NCBI GenBank assembly: GCA_002392405.1
Contig: DGGY01000026.1
Coordinates: forward strand, 1-18,558
Source of the DNA: Treponema sp. UBA3862
Lineage (GTDB): Bacteria > Spirochaetota > Spirochaetia > Treponematales > Treponemataceae
Direction of reading: 5' to 3'
DNA length: 18,558 bases
This document shows positions 1-7,553 of this stretch, piece after piece. A program made the position numbers and the translations under genes. Within the stretch, counting starts at the first letter, position 1. Each line of letters opens with the position of its first letter. The notes beneath the pieces are model-generated. The model did no database searches. It was given only the letters and a program-made list of their open reading frames with translations, and was not told the DNA's origin.

Positions 1-23
1 TCTAACTTTTTGGGGTCAGTTCA
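1..23. mobile_element. Probable right terminal inverted repeat of an IS3-family (IS150-like) element
   Basis: Read on the minus strand, this stretch starts with TGAACTGACCCC and continues AAAAAGTTAGA. That matches from memory the terminal inverted repeat of many IS150-group IS3-family elements, whose ends are 5'-TG...CA-3'. In this orientation the element would lie to the left of the window and end near base 23. No transposase sequence is inside the window, so this is either the end of an intact element or a remnant. The identification rests on the terminal motif alone. Confidence 0.45.
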
Positions 24-25
24 CT

Positions 26-66
26 GCGTTGCTCTCTGCCCCCTCTGCGGGGACACCCCGCAACGC
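26..66. repeat. GC-rich nested inverted repeat
   Basis: Two nested perfect inverted repeats are visible. TGCGGGG (46-52) pairs with CCCCGCA (56-62) across a 3-base loop. GCGTTGC (26-32) pairs with GCAACGC (60-66). The block is far more GC-rich than its surroundings and codes for nothing obvious. It could be a dispersed intergenic repeat or a hairpin that attracted the adjacent insertion sequence. No second copy occurs in the window, so its repeat status is unproven. Confidence 0.4.
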
Positions 67-69
67 CCC

Positions 70-125
70 GAAATAAAAAAACGCCGCAGATGAACTTTCC
101 CGTAACAGGGAAAACTTCTGCGGCG
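70..125 (-). terminator. Rho-independent terminator of glnN
   Basis: CGCCGCAGA (82-90) pairs with TCTGCGGCG (117-125). An inner stem, TTTCCC (96-101) with GGGAAA (108-113), extends the hairpin. On the minus strand the stem is followed by seven T residues and TATTT, the canonical intrinsic terminator layout. It starts 53 bases past the glnN stop codon. A weaker CTCAC/GTGAG hairpin at 148-160 lies between the stop and this terminator and has no convincing T-tract. Confidence 0.9.
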
Positions 126-178
126 CCATTGCCATTTATTATTTTTCTCACTCTGTGAGTATTTTTATTCTGTTACAA

Positions 179-2284
179 TTAACGAACGCTGAACAACAAA
201 TCACCGTAGCTTGGGAACGGCCAGAGCTCTTTTGGTGTAATTGTCTCAAGTTCATCAGCATACTGACGCAGTTCGTTCATTGCGGCGAATACATTCTCGC
301 GGTAGAAGAATGCAGTCTTGCTTGAATCGCCCTTATCAGCAGTTTTCTTTGCTTCAAGTACTTCGCTTTCAAGAGCTTCTGTTTTTACAAAGATATTCTT
401 TGTAAGTTCTGAAACTTTTTTGAGCATTGCACTTTCATAAGGTGTGTCGCATGCGCCAAGTGCAGATTTTTTAAGGCTGATAGCTTCTGCCAGTTTTGAA
501 GCATATTTGCTTGCAGCAGGAAGGATATCCTTCTTTGCCATTTCAAGCATGGTTTCAGCTTCAATGTTGATAATCTTTGAGTAATTTTCATTATGAATCT
601 CAAAGCGGCTTGTAAGTTCAACCTTAGAATAAACTCCGAACTTTTCAAATACTTTAACATTCTTTTTGTCGAGAATGTGAGGAAGTGCTTCAGGTGTTGA
701 TTTAAGGTTATAAAGTCCGCGTTTTTCAGCTTCTTTTACCCATGAATCATCATAACCGTTGCCGTTGAAGATGATTCTCTTGTGTTCTTTTATTGTCTTT
801 AAGATAAGATCGTGAAGGTCTTTCTTAAAGTTTTTTGACTTTTCAAGAAGGTCAGCAAACTGACTGAGTTCTTCTGCTACAACTGTGTTTAAGAATACGT
901 TTGCACAGGCAATTGATTCGTTTGAACCGAGCATACGGAATTCGAATTTATTTCCTGTAAAGGCAAACGGAGAAGTGCGGTTACGGTCAGTAGTATCCTT
1001 GTTAAAATCAGGAAGAACAGTAACACCGATCTTCATCTTTTCTTTTTCATGTTTTCCGTATGGAACGCCCTTTTCAATAGAATCAAGGATGGCTGAAAGT
1101 TCATCACCAAGGAACATTGAAACAATTGCCGGCGGCGCTTCGTTTGCACCAAGACGGTGATCGTTTCCTGCACTTGCTACAGAGATACGCAGAAGATCCT
1201 GATATTCGTCTACAGCCTTGATTACTGCACAGAGGAATAAAAGGAACTGTGCATTCTGGTCAGGTGTTGCACCCGGGTCAAGAAGGTTCTTTCCTGTATT
1301 TGTGCTGATTGACCAGTTGTTGTGTTTTCCGCTTCCGTTTACACCTGCAAATGGTTTTTCATGTAAAAGACAAACCATTCCGTGGCGGGAAGCAACCTTT
1401 CTCATCATTTCCATAGTGAGCTGGTTGTGATCACAGGCGAGGTTAGTAGTAGTAAAAATAGGTGCAAGTTCATGCTGTGCAGGTGCTACTTCGTTATGTT
1501 CTGTTTTTGCAAGGATTCCAAGCTTCCAGAGTTCTTTATTTAAATCTTTCATGAAAGCCTGAACACGAGGTTTAATCATACCAAAGTAATGGTCTTCAAG
1601 TTCCTGACCTTTAGGAGCCTTGGCACCAAAAAGAGTGCGGCCTGTATAAATCAGGTCTTCGCGCTTGTCGTAAACTGATTTATCTACGAGGAAGTATTCC
1701 TGTTCAGGACCTACAGTAGTTTTTACTGAAGTTACATTTTCGTTGCCTTCAAAGAGTTTCAAAACACGTACAGCCTGTTTTGAAATTGCCTGCATAGAGC
1801 GCAGAAGCGGAGTTTTCTTATCAAGAGCTTCACCTGTGTAAGAACAGAATGCAGTAGGAATACAGAGAGTACCGTCCTTAATGAATGCATAAGAAGTCGG
1901 ATCCCATGCAGTATAACCACGTGCTTCAAAAGTTGCACGGATACCGCCGCTTGGGAAAGAAGAAGCATCAGGTTCGCCCTGAACAAGTTCCTTTCCGCTG
2001 AATTCCATGATTACTTTTCCGTCACTTACAGGTGTAATAAAGCTGTCGTGTTTTTCTGCAGTAATGCCTGTAAGAGGCTGGAACCAGTGAGTAAAGTGTG
2101 TTGCACCTTTTTCAACAGCCCAGTCTTTCATTGCGTTTGCAACAACTGTAGCAACTGAAGCATCAAGCTTTTCGCCGCCTTCAATTGTTTTCATAAGCTG
2201 CCTGTAAGTTTCTTTTGGCAGCCTTGCTTTCATAACCGTTTCGTTAAAAACGTTTTCGCCAAAAATTGGTGTTACTTCGTCCAT
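179..2284 (-). CDS. glnN: Type III glutamine synthetase (GSIII)
   Basis: Glutamine synthetase type III makes glutamine from glutamate, ammonia and ATP in the cytoplasm, the entry step of ammonia assimilation. At 701 residues it has the usual GSIII length (about 700-730), much longer than GSI or GSII. Visible GSIII blocks are HFTHWFQP (63-70), [12 protein letters not shown] (103-114), the glutamate/metal-binding GPEQEYF (192-198), [11 protein letters not shown] (265-275) and the ATP-site [12 protein letters not shown] (314-325). The C-terminus is also typical. The start is fixed by GGAGG at 2294-2298, nine bases upstream of ATG. The gene is monocistronic, with its own terminator. Its leader holds two intrinsic terminators behind a strong promoter, so expression is probably controlled by attenuation, presumably by nitrogen status (inference). 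No frameshift or missing catalytic block was seen. Confidence 0.97.
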   Translation of the reverse strand: MDEVTPIFGENVFNETVMKARLPKETYRQLMKTIEGGEKLDASVATVVANAMKDWAVEKGATHFTHWFQPLTGITAEKHDSFITPVSDGKVIMEFSGKELVQGEPDASSFPSGGIRATFEARGYTAWDPTSYAFIKDGTLCIPTAFCSYTGEALDKKTPLLRSMQAISKQAVRVLKLFEGNENVTSVKTTVGPEQEYFLVDKSVYDKREDLIYTGRTLFGAKAPKGQELEDHYFGMIKPRVQAFMKDLNKELWKLGILAKTEHNEVAPAQHELAPIFTTTNLACDHNQLTMEMMRKVASRHGMVCLLHEKPFAGVNGSGKHNNWSISTNTGKNLLDPGATPDQNAQFLLFLCAVIKAVDEYQDLLRISVASAGNDHRLGANEAPPAIVSMFLGDELSAILDSIEKGVPYGKHEKEKMKIGVTVLPDFNKDTTDRNRTSPFAFTGNKFEFRMLGSNESIACANVFLNTVVAEELSQFADLLEKSKNFKKDLHDLILKTIKEHKRIIFNGNGYDDSWVKEAEKRGLYNLKSTPEALPHILDKKNVKVFEKFGVYSKVELTSRFEIHNENYSKIINIEAETMLEMAKKDILPAASKYASKLAEAISLKKSALGACDTPYESAMLKKVSELTKNIFVKTEALESEVLEAKKTADKGDSSKTAFFYRENVFAAMNELRQYADELETITPKELWPFPSYGDLLFSVR

Positions 2285-2312
2285 TATTTTTTACCTCCAG
2301 GGATTGTTTAAA

Positions 2313-2372
2313 ACTAAAAAAGGCGCTGAAAAACCCTTCCGTTGTACACCGGAATAACTTTTCAGCGCCTTT
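2313..2372 (-). terminator. Leader terminator 2 upstream of glnN
   Basis: A perfect 14-bp stem is formed by AAAGGCGCTGAAAA (2319-2332) and its complement at 2359-2372. It is capped by a second stem, TTCCG (2337-2341) with CGGAA (2350-2354), around an 8-base loop. On the minus strand the stem runs into TTTTTT followed by AG. It ends about 30 bases before the glnN start codon, just upstream of the Shine-Dalgarno site. It is a full intrinsic terminator between the glnN promoter and glnN, so some mechanism must allow read-through. A tiny minus-strand reading frame (2376 down to 2362, Met-Gln-Arg-Arg-stop) overlaps the upstream arm but has no ribosome binding site. Confidence 0.85.
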
Positions 2373-2386
2373 GCATAATTTTAAAT

Positions 2387-2422
2387 AAAAAAAGCGTCGC
2401 AGAACATAAAAATCTGCGACGC
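2387..2422 (-). terminator. Leader terminator 1 upstream of glnN
   Basis: GCGTCGCAGA (2394-2403) and TCTGCGACGC (2413-2422) form a perfect 10-bp stem with a 9-base loop. On the minus strand the stem is followed by seven T residues. It lies only about 13 bases after the predicted glnN transcription start, so termination here would release an RNA of roughly 50 bases. On the plus strand the stem is followed by CTTTGTCG, a poor terminator tail, so the functional direction is toward glnN. Confidence 0.85.
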
Positions 2423-2441
2423 CTTTGTCGTTGATAGTTTC

Positions 2442-2470
2442 TTTATAAACTTACTGAAAAAATTTGTCAA
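2442..2470 (-). promoter_or_regulatory. Sigma-70-type promoter of glnN
   Basis: On the minus strand an exact -35 TTGACA (2465-2470) and a -10 TATAAA (2442-2447) are separated by exactly 17 bases. The predicted start is near 2435, giving a leader of about 150 bases with both terminator hairpins. An A/T-rich block immediately upstream, including the palindrome at 2469-2490, could act as an UP element. This is the best-scoring promoter by eye in the window. Confidence 0.8.
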
Positions 2471-2490
2471 TAATTTTTAAAAAAATTATT
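2469..2490. repeat. Perfect AT-only inverted repeat abutting the glnN -35 box
   Basis: AATAATTTTT (2469-2478) and AAAAATTATT (2481-2490) are perfect 10-base arms separated by two bases. The repeat overlaps the last two bases of the -35 element of the glnN promoter. It could be an operator, an UP element made of A/T tracts, or simply a consequence of very low GC content. It does not match the GlnR/TnrA TGT...ACA operator pattern. Confidence 0.4.
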
Positions 2491-2559
2491 AAAAAAAATT
2501 CTTAAATCCAGGCATCAAAGCCTTCATGCAGCGTCGATATCGTGTATTTTTGTCTTTAA

Positions 2560-2588
2560 TTGTTTTAAACCCTTATTTTTGCTAATAT
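2560..2588 (+). promoter_or_regulatory. Promoter of the femAB / rnz transcription unit
   Basis: TTGTTT (2560-2565), a 17-base spacer and TAATAT (2583-2588) form a good sigma-70-type promoter. The predicted start is about 2595, only two or three bases before the ATG at 2598. An overlapping -10 candidate, TATATT (2586-2591), would place the start at the ATG itself. Either reading implies a leaderless or nearly leaderless first gene. Confidence 0.6.
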
Positions 2589-2597
2589 ATTTTATAT

Positions 2598-3656
2598 ATG
2601 CAGAAACGATTCCAGCAGACAGATTTCTGGTGTGATTTTAAGTGTGCCCACGGCTGGCAGAAACTCACCTCAGATAATATAAATATTTTAATCAGAAAAT
2701 TTAAAAAAGGACCTCTTCATTTTTCACTTGCTTATGTTCCTATGGCACCGGAGTATATACCGGCAGGCACTGTACCAGGATTTGAGCAGCAGGCAGAAGA
2801 TGAAATAAATTACCTCAAAAAAATACAGTCCTTTTCAGAAAATATAAAATCAAATCTTCCCTCTGACACTCTTTGCGTAAGATTTGATTTTCCCCTTGAT
2901 TTTCCAGAAACCCAGATAAGGGATGATTATCTTTTAAGGTTTAATGAACTTAATTCTTTTGCACATACAAAAATCAAAAAAGCTCCGGTAGACATTCAGC
3001 CGCCTGACAGCACTTTTTTAGATCTTTCACTGACAGAAGAACAGCTTCTTTCAAACATGAAAAATAAATGGCGGTATAATCTTCGCTATGCTCAAAAACA
3101 CGGTGTTACGGTCAGAGCCTGTGACGCTTCTTCTGCGGATTTTGAAAAGGACCTTGATTCTTTTTATGAACTCTACAGAGCAACTTCAGCCAGAGACGGA
3201 ATAGGACTTCATCCAAAAAGTTATTATAAACATCTTCTTGAAAAAAGCCTTAACTCTGACACTAAAATTACGCTTTACATTGCCAGCCATGAAGGTGACG
3301 ACCTTGCAGCAATTATTACGCTTTTCAACGAAAACGAAGCAGTTTATCTTTACGGCTGTTCAGGTAATTTAAAACGAAACCTGATGCCTGCATACGCTGT
3401 TCAGTGGACAGCAATTACTGATGCTAAAAAATACGGCTCAAAAATATACGACTTTTACGGAATTCCGCCGACAGGGGATGAAGGGCATCCGATGCACGGC
3501 CTTTATCTTTTTAAGACAGGTTTTGGCGGAAGAATGGTACACAGACCAGGAAGTTTTGATATTCCTATGAGTTCACTCTACGGTTTATATACTTTTGCTG
3601 AAAAACTGCGTGCCTTTTATCACAAAAAATTCTTAAAAAAGATAAGGGGGCGTTAA
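2598..3656 (+). CDS. FemAB-family peptidoglycan aminoacyltransferase
   Basis: FemA/FemB/FemX-type enzymes transfer amino acids from aminoacyl-tRNA to the stem peptide of lipid-linked peptidoglycan precursors at the cytoplasmic membrane. The 352-residue length and the tandem GNAT-like organisation fit. The N-terminus (QQTDFWCDFKCAHGW) resembles the usual substrate-side start. The LLSNMKNKWRYNLRYAQKHGV block and the C-terminal IYDFYGIPPTG...GLYLFKTGFGG block are typical. No alternative in-frame start fits, because a TAA lies at 2583-2585, so the ATG at 2598 is probably correct although it has no Shine-Dalgarno and sits at the predicted transcript 5' end. The stop overlaps the rnz start by one base. 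The amino acid transferred cannot be read from sequence; glycine is plausible from the reported glycine-containing treponemal peptidoglycan. Confidence 0.85.
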   Translation: MQKRFQQTDFWCDFKCAHGWQKLTSDNINILIRKFKKGPLHFSLAYVPMAPEYIPAGTVPGFEQQAEDEINYLKKIQSFSENIKSNLPSDTLCVRFDFPLDFPETQIRDDYLLRFNELNSFAHTKIKKAPVDIQPPDSTFLDLSLTEEQLLSNMKNKWRYNLRYAQKHGVTVRACDASSADFEKDLDSFYELYRATSARDGIGLHPKSYYKHLLEKSLNSDTKITLYIASHEGDDLAAIITLFNENEAVYLYGCSGNLKRNLMPAYAVQWTAITDAKKYGSKIYDFYGIPPTGDEGHPMHGLYLFKTGFGGRMVHRPGSFDIPMSSLYGLYTFAEKLRAFYHKKFLKKIRGR

Positions 3657-4582
3657 TGAATCTTGAAGCATTTGTTTTAGGCTGCGGCGGAATGATGCCT
3701 CTTCCATACAGACACTTAACTTCAGTACTTTTAAGAAGGGACGGAGACCTTTTTTTATTTGACTGCGGGGAAGGAACTCAGGTCAGTTTGAAAAGGCTGA
3801 ACCTCAAATGGAAAAAAATCGACGCAATCTTTATTTCTCATACTCATGCAGACCATGTAACAGGGCTCCCGGGAATCTTAATGCTCAACAGCCAGGTTGA
3901 CAGAACAGAACCTCTTTACATCTACGGACCGCCGAAAATCGCAGAGTACATTGAATCAAGCAGAAAAGTTCTCGACATGTATATTAACTATCCCATTATA
4001 GTAAAAGAAATTACAGCGCCCTGCATGGTTCACGAAGGAAAAGATTTTTACGTACGTGCTTTTCCTCTCCAGCATACAAAAACCTGCGTAGGCTACACAC
4101 TGGAAGAACTTGACCGCCCTGGTGAGTTCAATGTAGAAAAAGCAATGTCCTTAGGAATTAAGCCCGGCCCTGATTACGGAAAACTCCAGAAAGGACAGAG
4201 CATTACTCTGGAAAACGGGACAACAGTAAAACCAGAAGATGTAATGGGTGAAAAGCGTCACGGAAGAAAATTCAGTTTTGTAACAGATACTCTTTATCTG
4301 CCTTCAATTGCAAAGGAAGTGCAGGGAAGTGACCTTTTAATCTGCGAAGCCATGTTTGATGACAGCCTTAAAGACCAGGCAAAAGAAAAAAAACACATGA
4401 CTGCAAAAGAATGCGGGACAATAGCAAGAGATTCAAATTCAAAGCGTATGGCTATGATTCACTACAGTCCGCGCTATACTGACAGGGAACTCGAACCTCT
4501 TTTACAGCAGGCAAGGGAAGTTTATCCTGCTGCCCTTCTTTCTAAGGACAGAATGATTTTTGACATTCCTTATGAAGATTAA
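3656..4582 (+). CDS. rnz: Ribonuclease Z (tRNA 3'-end endonuclease)
   Basis: RNase Z cleaves tRNA precursors after the discriminator base so that CCA can be added. This suits the window's tRNA-Leu, which has no encoded CCA. The 308 residues match the short bacterial RNase Z form. Metal-site residues of the metallo-beta-lactamase fold are visible: SHTHADH (His62, His64, Asp66, His67), His140, Asp211 and His269 (IHYSPRY). The flexible-arm exosite signature KPGPDYGKLQKG is at 169-180, which separates RNase Z from other family members. GGGGG just upstream of the ATG serves as ribosome binding site. The start overlaps the femAB stop (TAATG), implying translational coupling. Confidence 0.95.
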   Translation: MNLEAFVLGCGGMMPLPYRHLTSVLLRRDGDLFLFDCGEGTQVSLKRLNLKWKKIDAIFISHTHADHVTGLPGILMLNSQVDRTEPLYIYGPPKIAEYIESSRKVLDMYINYPIIVKEITAPCMVHEGKDFYVRAFPLQHTKTCVGYTLEELDRPGEFNVEKAMSLGIKPGPDYGKLQKGQSITLENGTTVKPEDVMGEKRHGRKFSFVTDTLYLPSIAKEVQGSDLLICEAMFDDSLKDQAKEKKHMTAKECGTIARDSNSKRMAMIHYSPRYTDRELEPLLQQAREVYPAALLSKDRMIFDIPYED

Positions 4583-4588
4583 AATAAA

Positions 4589-5347
4589 ATGATAGAACTG
4601 GTTAATTTTTCAAAAAATTATTCTCATTATAGGGCAGTTAAAAATCTTTCTTACAAATTTGAAAAAGGATTAATTACAGGCATTTTAGGCCCCAACGGGG
4701 CAGGAAAGACAACCCTTCTTAAGGCTCTTACAGCCCGTCATTTTGCCTCAGAAGGAAAAGTCCTCCTTGAATCTCAAAAATACGGAAAAATAATTGACGC
4801 TCAGGAAAATCCAGAAGCAGTCAGAGACATTACAGGTTTTGTTGAAGAAACACCTTCCATCCCGGAAGAATATACGGTCCTTGAATACCTTGGTTTTATC
4901 TGTTCCCTTCATAGCTGCAGCAAAAAAAACATAGAAAAAACAATTGAACTTTGTTCGCTCGATGAAGTAAAAAATAAAAAAATACGTACGCTTTCAAAAG
5001 GTTATAAAGAAAGAGTTAATTTTGCACAGGCCCTGGTTTACAACAGTGAAGTCTTAGTTCTTGATGAACCTGCCTCAGGCCTTGATCCTTCTCAGATTGT
5101 AAAAATGCGCTCCCTTGTAAAAGAGCTTTCTAAAAATCATACAATAATTCTTTCAACACACCTTATGCAGGAAGCACTTTCTTTATGTGACAGAATTATT
5201 ATCTTAAATCACGGAAAAGCACTTATTTCAGGTACAATTGACCAGATATGCAGTAAAACTGAGTGTTCTTCACTTGAAGAAGCATTTTTTAAACTGACTT
5301 CAAGCCATGACAAAAATGGAGAAGATGATGAAACCCTCCCTTTATAA
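4589..5347 (+). CDS. ABC transporter ATP-binding protein, GldA-like
   Basis: This is the cytoplasmic ATPase of an ABC-2-type export system. Walker A GPNGAGKT (34-41), signature LSKGYK (135-140), Walker B VLVLDEP (155-161) and the H-loop His191 (STHLMQE) are all intact. The Q-loop position carries Glu (FVEETPS, about 84-90), as is common in GldA/NatA-type ATPases. At 252 residues the length is normal for the family. It begins six bases after rnz and its 3' end overlaps the next gene, the membrane partner. Gene order ATPase, GldF/GldG fusion and DUF4340 argues strongly that the three form one complex. No clear Shine-Dalgarno precedes the ATG. The substrate is unknown. Confidence 0.93.
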   Translation: MIELVNFSKNYSHYRAVKNLSYKFEKGLITGILGPNGAGKTTLLKALTARHFASEGKVLLESQKYGKIIDAQENPEAVRDITGFVEETPSIPEEYTVLEYLGFICSLHSCSKKNIEKTIELCSLDEVKNKKIRTLSKGYKERVNFAQALVYNSEVLVLDEPASGLDPSQIVKMRSLVKELSKNHTIILSTHLMQEALSLCDRIIILNHGKALISGTIDQICSKTECSSLEEAFFKLTSSHDKNGEDDETLPL

Positions 5348-7553
5348 ACATATTCTTTATTCATTTTTAATAGATCCTCTCATATATGTCTCGAGTATTT
5401 TAACAGTCACTGTTACTGCATTTTTCTTTTATTTTACAAACAGCTTTTTTATTCCAGGCCAGGGAAGTTCAGATTTAACTCTTTTTTTTAATTCTATTGC
5501 AGGAATTTCAGTCCTTACAGTTCCTCTTCTTGTTTACAGAGTCAGATATTTTATAAAAGATGACTCACTTCCTGTTAATGCTTTTATCCGTTTTATTACC
5601 GTTAATTTAGCTGTATTTACAGTCAGCCTGATTCCTCTTTTATTTTTAAGTTTCATACCGGTCTCAGTTAATTTCTTCGGAAAAACTGATGCAGGACAGT
5701 GTGCAGGCGGATTTGCAGGAATAATTTTTTACCTTTTTGCCGCAATATCTTTTACTGTATTTATTTTTTCAGTCTTAAAAAACTCCCAGAGTGCCCTGAG
5801 CCTTCTTGCAGCCCTCATAATTCTCAGCACATTTAACTACATACATATCTTACTTCCGCTTATAAACTTAAGTGACTTTATAACTGAGCTTCTTAAAAAA
5901 GTCAGTTTTGTCTGGCATTTTGACAGTGCTTCAAAAGGTCTCCTTGATTCCAGGGATTTTATCTTTTTTATTTTCTCGTCAGTATTTTTTATTTTCCTGT
6001 CAGGACTTGCAGAATACCGGAGGACAGAATTAAAAATCTCCGGAGTAAACCTTATTCTCTTTCTTTTGACCTTTATTTTTCTTTCAGTTTCTTTTTCAAG
6101 AATCTGTTTTAATTTAGACCTTACAGAAGACAGACTTTACACAGTTTCTCCCTTAACAAAAAAACTGACCGGCGGTCTTGAAAATCCTTTAAGGATTACA
6201 TATTTCCAGTCAAAGGAATTAAAAAAATACTATCCGCAGACCCGTCTTATAAGTGAATATTTAAACACATTTGCAAAAAACTCTCCTTACATAACATATT
6301 CAAAAGAAAATGCAGACTCAGAGCGCTTAAAAAATTACGGTATTTCAGGACGCCATTTAAAAACAGAAAACTCTTCAAAACTTGAATATACCACTGTTTA
6401 TTCAGCTGTCCTGCTACAGTATCTTGATAAATCAACTGTAATCCCGTTTGTAATTTCAACAAAAACTTTAGAATACGATCTTGCTCAGAGAATTCAGGAG
6501 ATAATTACCAAAGAAGAACGAATACTCTATGTAATTTCGGGCAACGGTTTTTCAGTTGAAGAAGACTACGCTTATCTTCTTCCGTGGCTGAATTCAAGAG
6601 GTTTTCATGCACAAAGCCTTAATCCTTATGAATTAGAAAAAACTTTTCAGACTTTTGACTATTCAAAAAAACAAAAACCTTCGATTCTGCTTTTAGGAAC
6701 AAAAAAATTAACAGCGGAAGGCTCTTACCTGATTAAAAATGCTGCTGAAAAAGGCTGTCCGCTTCTTGTAATGACTTCGCCTTATACTGCTGACATTAAA
6801 AATGACTGGAATGTTACTAAAAATAAAAATGACAGTTTTATTCCCGTATTAAATGGGTGGGGCTTTGCCTTTGATTATTCACTTGCCCAGGACCTTTCAA
6901 ATTTTCCTCTTACAATGACAACAGGTGAAGGCGAAAATATCTCATATCAGACAGTAAATTATCCTCTCTGGATAAATGTTATCCCTCAAAAAGAGGCTTT
7001 CGAAGGCGTTACAGTCTGCTGGGCAAGTCCTGTTTTATGTTATGGAAAAGTAAAGCCTCTCTTAACTTCAAGCAGCTATGGATGGACACAGAGTCCTTCG
7101 ACAAAAGAAAATGAGCCTTTTATTGTAAATCCATTTTTAATTCCACAGACAGCATCCCAGGCGGGAGAAAAAACTCAAAACCTTGTTCTTGCAGCAGAAC
7201 TTTTTAATAAAGAAAAAAACATAAGCGCAGCCCTTATAAGTGACCAGTTTTTTAATGCATCATTAATTACAGGTTTTACAAGTACGACAGAGCAGGGTGA
7301 TTTCAGGAATTACGATTACACTGTTTCAATTCTTTTAAAACTCTCAGGAGAAGAAGAACTTGCTTCCCTCATGCAGAAATCTCAGGTGTCAAGGTCTCTT
7401 TATAAGATTGAAACGCAGGAGTATTTTATTAAAACAAAAAATCAAATTCTTTTAACGGTTTTTATAATAATTCCAGTTTTAATCCTTGCCTCAGGCGCTG
7501 TTTTCAATTTAATCAGAATGTTAAGGATGAGGAAAAACAATGTTAAAAACTAA
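5328..7553 (+). CDS. GldF-GldG fusion: ABC-2 permease plus GldG-type auxiliary domain
   Basis: The N-terminal ~235 residues carry about six hydrophobic segments, as in ABC-2 permeases such as GldF. A seventh segment (near 245-266, counted from the ATG at 5307) opens a GldG-like part with the characteristic LDLTEDRLYTVSPLTKKL stretch. A large extracytoplasmic ABC-auxiliary domain follows, and a C-terminal membrane helix (about 714-737) ends in a basic tail. In Bacteroidota, GldF and GldG are usually separate proteins. Several starts are possible (5307, 5316, 5325, 5328). I chose 5328 because GGAG at 5318-5321 sits six bases upstream, while 5307 has no ribosome binding site. The gene overlaps the ATPase gene by about 20 bases and the DUF4340 gene by 14. 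The transported substrate is unknown. Confidence 0.85.
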   Translation: MKPSLYKHILYSFLIDPLIYVSSILTVTVTAFFFYFTNSFFIPGQGSSDLTLFFNSIAGISVLTVPLLVYRVRYFIKDDSLPVNAFIRFITVNLAVFTVSLIPLLFLSFIPVSVNFFGKTDAGQCAGGFAGIIFYLFAAISFTVFIFSVLKNSQSALSLLAALIILSTFNYIHILLPLINLSDFITELLKKVSFVWHFDSASKGLLDSRDFIFFIFSSVFFIFLSGLAEYRRTELKISGVNLILFLLTFIFLSVSFSRICFNLDLTEDRLYTVSPLTKKLTGGLENPLRITYFQSKELKKYYPQTRLISEYLNTFAKNSPYITYSKENADSERLKNYGISGRHLKTENSSKLEYTTVYSAVLLQYLDKSTVIPFVISTKTLEYDLAQRIQEIITKEERILYVISGNGFSVEEDYAYLLPWLNSRGFHAQSLNPYELEKTFQTFDYSKKQKPSILLLGTKKLTAEGSYLIKNAAEKGCPLLVMTSPYTADIKNDWNVTKNKNDSFIPVLNGWGFAFDYSLAQDLSNFPLTMTTGEGENISYQTVNYPLWINVIPQKEAFEGVTVCWASPVLCYGKVKPLLTSSSYGWTQSPSTKENEPFIVNPFLIPQTASQAGEKTQNLVLAAELFNKEKNISAALISDQFFNASLITGFTSTTEQGDFRNYDYTVSILLKLSGEEELASLMQKSQVSRSLYKIETQEYFIKTKNQILLTVFIIIPVLILASGAVFNLIRMLRMRKNNVKN

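Noticed and set aside
148..160. CTCAC/GTGAG hairpin as the glnN terminator
   Set aside because: The stem is only 5 bp and the minus strand continues with A residues rather than T. The hairpin at 82-125 is far stronger.
2319..2422. The two hairpins as terminators of a plus-strand gene
   Set aside because: No plus-strand gene lies upstream of them, and the plus-strand tails after the stems (TGCATAAT and TGTCGTTG) lack a proper T-tract, while the minus-strand tails have six and seven T residues.
2285..2435. T-box, ANTAR dual-hairpin or known glutamine riboswitch in the glnN leader
   Set aside because: I see no T-box core, and the hairpin loops are 9 and 8 bases rather than the ANTAR hexaloop with A1 and G4. 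No recognisable glnA-type riboswitch core is present. A covariance-model search would be needed to exclude them fully.
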